Both the position numbers and the translations under genes were made by a program. A stretch of 64,000 nt of DNA, from contig JALFNN010000045.1 in the NCBI GenBank assembly GCA_022774325.1, positions 1-64,000 of the forward strand, in the 5' to 3' direction. Below are positions 61,406 through 64,000 of this stretch, piece after piece. The stretch's first letter is position 1. The number at the start of each line of letters is the position of its first letter. The stretch comes from a bacterium (lineage in GTDB: Bacteria > Bacillota > Clostridia > Lachnospirales > Lachnospiraceae). The notes beneath the pieces are model-generated. The model made no database searches. It saw only the letters and a list, made by a program, of their open reading frames with translations, and was not told where the DNA came from.

Positions 61406-62800
61406 TTATACTTCCTTTTCTTTTGGAAGTGCAATATTCAAAACAATCGCAATAATCGCAGCCGGTACAATTCCGGATCCGCCGAACACAAGCTGAAGTG
61501 CCTGCGGCAGCTGCGATAAAATGCCGCTGTTCACACCAATTCCATATCCCAATCCCAATGCAACCGATACGATAGTAATATTCCGCATCGTCAACGTCTC
61601 TTTTGTTATAAGCTGAATACCACTAATGACAATGGATGAGAACATCATAACAGCTGCACCTCCCAGGACACTCTGCGGCATAATGGAGATCAGCGCTGCC
61701 AGTTTCGGGAACAGTCCGCAAAGAATCAAAAATAACGCACCGATTGCAAGAGCACCGCGGTTTACGATCTTCGTCATCGTTACCAGACCGACATTCTGGC
61801 TGAAAGAAGTATTCGGAAGCACTCCAAAAAGCGCTGCGAAACTGGAGCCGACTCCGTCACATACCACACCTCCGGAAAGCTCACTGTCTGTCGCCTCTCT
61901 TCCCATTCCGCCTTCCATAACACCGGAAATATCGCCGACCGTCTCCACGGCCGTCACAACGAACATGATCAGGACAGGAATAATCGCACGAAGATCAAAT
62001 CTCAACTTTACCGGGAGCAAAGACGGCAGTGCGATCCATTCTGCCTGCGCTACTTTATCCCAATTCAACACCCATGCCTTCGTATACTCCACACCCTCAG
62101 CATTGACAGCGGTGTGCGGAAGTACAGCTCCCATGATGGCCGCTGCTATGTAACCTACGATAATTCCAATTAAAATGGAGGACGCGCTGGTCATTCCGGT
62201 CGTTCCATGTTTAAGGATAATAATCACCACCAGCACAAGGAATCCCAGAAGCAGATTCTCTACAGAACCAAAGTCGTTCGCATTATTTCCTCCTCCAAAT
62301 GAATTGACACCCACTCCGATCAATGACAATCCGATGGAAAGTACTACCGTTCCGGTCACGACTGCCGGGAAGAATTTTCTCAAAGGTTTGATCAAAAATC
62401 CAAGCACACTTTCAAACAAACCGCCCAGAACAGAGGCTCCCATGATGGCACCATACGCAGCTGCACCGCCTCCCATGACACCTACCACACTATTAAATAC
62501 TCCTATGAATCCGGAACTGGTACCCATGATGATCGGCACCTTCCCTCCGATTGGTCCGATTGCATAAAGCTGAACCAGCGTGACAATACCAGCCACGATC
62601 ATTGCATTCTGCAGCAGTTCTACCTGAAGATCCGCAAATTCAGCACCTACCAGCCCACATGCTCCCGTAATAATAAGCAGCGGCGTAAGGTTACCTACAA
62701 ACATTGCCAAAACATGTTGAAGTCCCAACGGAATTGCTTTTTTAAGAGGAAGTTTCCCATAAAAATCATACTCCGCTCCTTTGTTTTCTACATTATTCAC
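61406..62800 (-). CDS. Xanthine/uracil permease (NCS2 family)
   Basis: 464 residues, about 12-14 membrane helices. GLQHVLAMFVGNLTPLLI at the N-terminus, FAVTAVETVGDISG-like VVTAVETVGDISGVMEGG and LPNTSFSQNVGLVTMTKIVNRG are NCS2 signatures; the last fits the xanthine/urate branch. The start is a GTG at 62798-62800, 9 nt after AAGGAG. No purine riboswitch was recognised upstream. Likely purine uptake; the precise substrate is inferred. Confidence 0.9.
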   Translation of the reverse strand: MNNVENKGAEYDFYGKLPLKKAIPLGLQHVLAMFVGNLTPLLIITGACGLVGAEFADLQVELLQNAMIVAGIVTLVQLYAIGPIGGKVPIIMGTSSGFIGVFNSVVGVMGGGAAAYGAIMGASVLGGLFESVLGFLIKPLRKFFPAVVTGTVVLSIGLSLIGVGVNSFGGGNNANDFGSVENLLLGFLVLVVIIILKHGTTGMTSASSILIGIIVGYIAAAIMGAVLPHTAVNAEGVEYTKAWVLNWDKVAQAEWIALPSLLPVKLRFDLRAIIPVLIMFVVTAVETVGDISGVMEGGMGREATDSELSGGVVCDGVGSSFAALFGVLPNTSFSQNVGLVTMTKIVNRGALAIGALFLILCGLFPKLAALISIMPQSVLGGAAVMMFSSIVISGIQLITKETLTMRNITIVSVALGLGYGIGVNSGILSQLPQALQLVFGGSGIVPAAIIAIVLNIALPKEKEV

Positions 62801-63185
62801 TTTACTCTCTCCTTACTTATGTAAATATATTACTTTTCTATAATAGTATATCATTGTCAAATACGCAAGAACTGAGTCAAATAAATATTTTTCGATTATT
62901 TCATACAATCGGAAAAGCGCATATGCCAAACTCCATATGTATGTCAAAAACTCCCACGCAAAATAAGTGCAATGGAAGTTCCTTTTTTAACTATTTAATT
63001 TCTTATTCCTATCACCAACAGTGTACAACTTCTGAGCGATAGCCGCCTGTTGGGTTTAAGGTGGATGGAAGGACACTTAAAACAAATTCCTTTCAACCAC
63101 CTACTCCTGCTTCATCTGAAGAAGAAAATCTCCGATCAATTCATAAAAAGTCACCTCTATCCGGCAAAACCAAATAAATTCGAAT
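62801..63185. other. Non-coding interval between the permease and NUDIX genes
   Basis: It holds the permease promoter (minus: TTGCGT, 17 bp, TATTAT around 62840), a hairpin reading AACTTCCA...TGGGAGTT on the minus strand near 62960-62992 that may end the NUDIX transcript, and an imperfect 14-bp-arm hairpin at about 63059-63105 (GGTGGATGGAAGGA with TCCTTTCAACCACC). No gene was found. Confidence 0.5.
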
Positions 63186-63611
63186 TTACTTTCTTCTCTC
63201 ATACTCCGCAATCAGTAACGGCTGAATCAACGGATAAGTCCATTCATCTGGTAATTCATCCAGCAGGACCACCTTTTCCATTTCACTGTGCAATTTTTCT
63301 TCAAACTCTGTTATATCTGCAAAATACAGCATTCCATATGTTTCTTCGCCTGTATCATTTACTCTATTTTTCCCTGTAACAGAATATACGCAAATGGGGG
63401 TTATTGAAAACTCAAGTGCCCCAGTTTCTTCTTTCAGCTCTCTCCTGGCTGTATCTTCAATTAACTCTCCAGCTTCTCTATGACCACCTGGTACTTCATA
63501 AGTATCTCTATCTCTATGTTTACAAAACACCCATTTACTATTTGATTTGGAAATTATAACAGCAAATTTCAACAAATCATCATCAATCTTATCATAAAAC
63601 TTAACTAGCAT
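63186..63611 (-). CDS. NUDIX hydrolase
   Basis: 141 residues. A complete Nudix box runs from residues 42 to 64 (GGHREAGELIEDTARREL, then EETG). Preceded by a strand YEVPGG that is standard. The family hydrolyses nucleoside diphosphates linked to other groups; the substrate is unknown. It starts with AAAGGAG and directly follows a small frameshifted gene on the same strand. The region is more AT-rich than the rest of the window. Confidence 0.9.
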   Translation of the reverse strand: MLVKFYDKIDDDLLKFAVIISKSNSKWVFCKHRDRDTYEVPGGHREAGELIEDTARRELKEETGALEFSITPICVYSVTGKNRVNDTGEETYGMLYFADITEFEEKLHSEMEKVVLLDELPDEWTYPLIQPLLIAEYERRK

Positions 63612-63620
63612 TTTTCTCCT

Positions 63621-63795
63621 TTATCTTTCACATAAAACCAGAATACCTTCTCCATCAATTCTGCTTATTATTTCTCTTATAGTTGTAATCTCCTCACTTT
63701 TGACAAGGTTGACCTTTTTCGGTTGCTCAAACTGATAGCACTCTTTAATCAATTTGCAGACCGTATCATCTACGCCTGCTTTTTGTTTCCGCCAT
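63621..63795 (-). pseudogene. Small gene broken by a one-base frameshift
   Basis: A good GGAGG site precedes the ATG at 63795 (MAETK...). After five codons the frame stops early, but in the next register an open frame runs to 63621: AGVDDTVCKLIKECYQFEQP, then KKVNLVKSEEITTIREIIS and RIDGEGILVLCER. The two join at a run of five A; removing one A gives a continuous 57-codon gene. It ends 10 bp before the NUDIX start. No family recognised. A sequencing error in the A-run would also explain it. Confidence 0.5.
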
Positions 63796-63893
63796 AAGTA
63801 CCTCCGTGATATTTTATCTTATTTGCTCTGCACCTACCACCTATCACAATCCCCTGGTCAATTCAAATCTTTCTCATATTAGATTTCTCATCA

Positions 63894-64000
63894 TCAAATG
63901 TATTCAAAAATTCCCTGAATAGCATCAGATACGTTAATCATTTCTGAAATTGGCAATCTATCTACTTTCTTGTAACCACGAAGCGACATATCTAACAACG
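63894..64000 (-). CDS. C-terminal fragment of an unidentified protein (cut by window edge)
   Basis: Thirty-four codons before the stop at 63894-63896 encode LLDMSLRGYKKVDRLPISEM and then INVSDAIQGIFEYI. It is an open frame to the window end, but too short for a family call. About 100 bp of AT-rich DNA without features separate it from the small broken gene. Confidence 0.5.
   Translation of the reverse strand, partial: LLDMSLRGYKKVDRLPISEMINVSDAIQGIFEYI

Noticed and set aside
62801-62900. Purine riboswitch before the xanthine/uracil permease
   Set aside because: No TATA...TACAGGG/loop-loop pattern of the purine aptamer could be found between the promoter and the GTG start.
63129-63150. Holin-like type I toxin peptide (MTFYELIGDFL) on the minus strand
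   Set aside because: Only 17 codons, charged end, no hydrophobic helix and only a weak ribosome binding site.
1-64000. CRISPR arrays, tRNA, rRNA, prophage
   Set aside because: No regularly spaced repeats with unique spacers, no CCA-ended cloverleaf sequence, no rRNA-like block and no phage structural genes were seen on reading both strands; a tool-based tRNA scan was not possible.

Overview
The window reads as a chromosomal segment from a spore-forming, Gram-positive member of the Clostridia, most likely a Lachnospiraceae gut commensal (Ruminococcus/Mediterraneibacter/Blautia-like). The evidence is sigma-E, SpoIIGA and sigma-G next to a division/cell-wall cluster, glgC-glgD, a CmpB-type membrane protein, a VaFE/SpaA surface protein, and consistently strong AGGAGG-type ribosome binding sites. 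No rRNA, tRNA, CRISPR array, intact prophage or intact insertion sequence was seen. Genus and species are inference.

Layout. 1-8.1 kb is amino-acid biosynthesis: argC-GNAT-argJ-argB-argD (minus, argD cut by the window edge), proB-proA (minus), then argG (plus). ArgR-like sites lie at the argC and argG promoters. proB has a ~330 nt leader with two mini-ORFs and an intrinsic terminator. 8.1-13.3 kb is an uncharacterised minus-strand operon: a protein of unknown family, an LRR-type protein, a VWA/degenerate-metallopeptidase protein, a MoxR-like AAA ATPase and a small SH3-like protein. 13.4-18.4 kb has an Rrf2/IscR-type regulator whose promoter lies inside a palindrome, leuCD with an IS200/IS605-like short element in its leader, and a large sortase-type surface protein with an amidase-like domain behind a palindromic promoter. 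18.5-31 kb holds a CmpB-like membrane protein, a PHP phosphoesterase, a membrane protein, a candidate independent ~213 nt RNA, the foldase prsA, mfd, pth, a HAD phosphatase, sigG and a beta-CASP nuclease.

31-44.6 kb is the division and sporulation block, all minus: mraZ-rsmH-ftsL-two class B PBPs-mraY-murD-ftsW-divIB-ftsZ, then spoIIGA-sigE. murE, murF and murG are absent. mraZ is preceded by a 10-bp-period array of MraZ boxes. spoIIGA has the long-spacer promoter and 0A-like boxes expected of a Spo0A target. 44.9-54.4 kb is mixed: small membrane proteins, an XRE regulator, DegV, a second SEDS protein, radical SAM, an acyltransferase-membrane fusion with an esterase, a zinc phospholipase C-like protein and a UMF1-type MFS protein. 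54.5-62.8 kb has glgC-glgD, an M20 peptidase with an EamA transporter, a cyclic-di-GMP-I riboswitch in front of a frameshifted and truncated VTC-domain gene, a Crp/Fnr regulator, a YitT protein and a xanthine/uracil permease. The last kilobase holds a NUDIX hydrolase, a small frameshifted gene and the C-terminal tail of one further gene.

Starts were chosen by ribosome binding site and family N-terminus, so several are shorter than the longest open frame. Promoters and operators were read by eye and are untested. The most unusual items are the proBA leader, the stand-alone RNA at 21.36-21.57 kb, the MoxR-VWA-LRR operon, and the c-di-GMP riboswitch with a compensatory base swap in front of a decayed gene.
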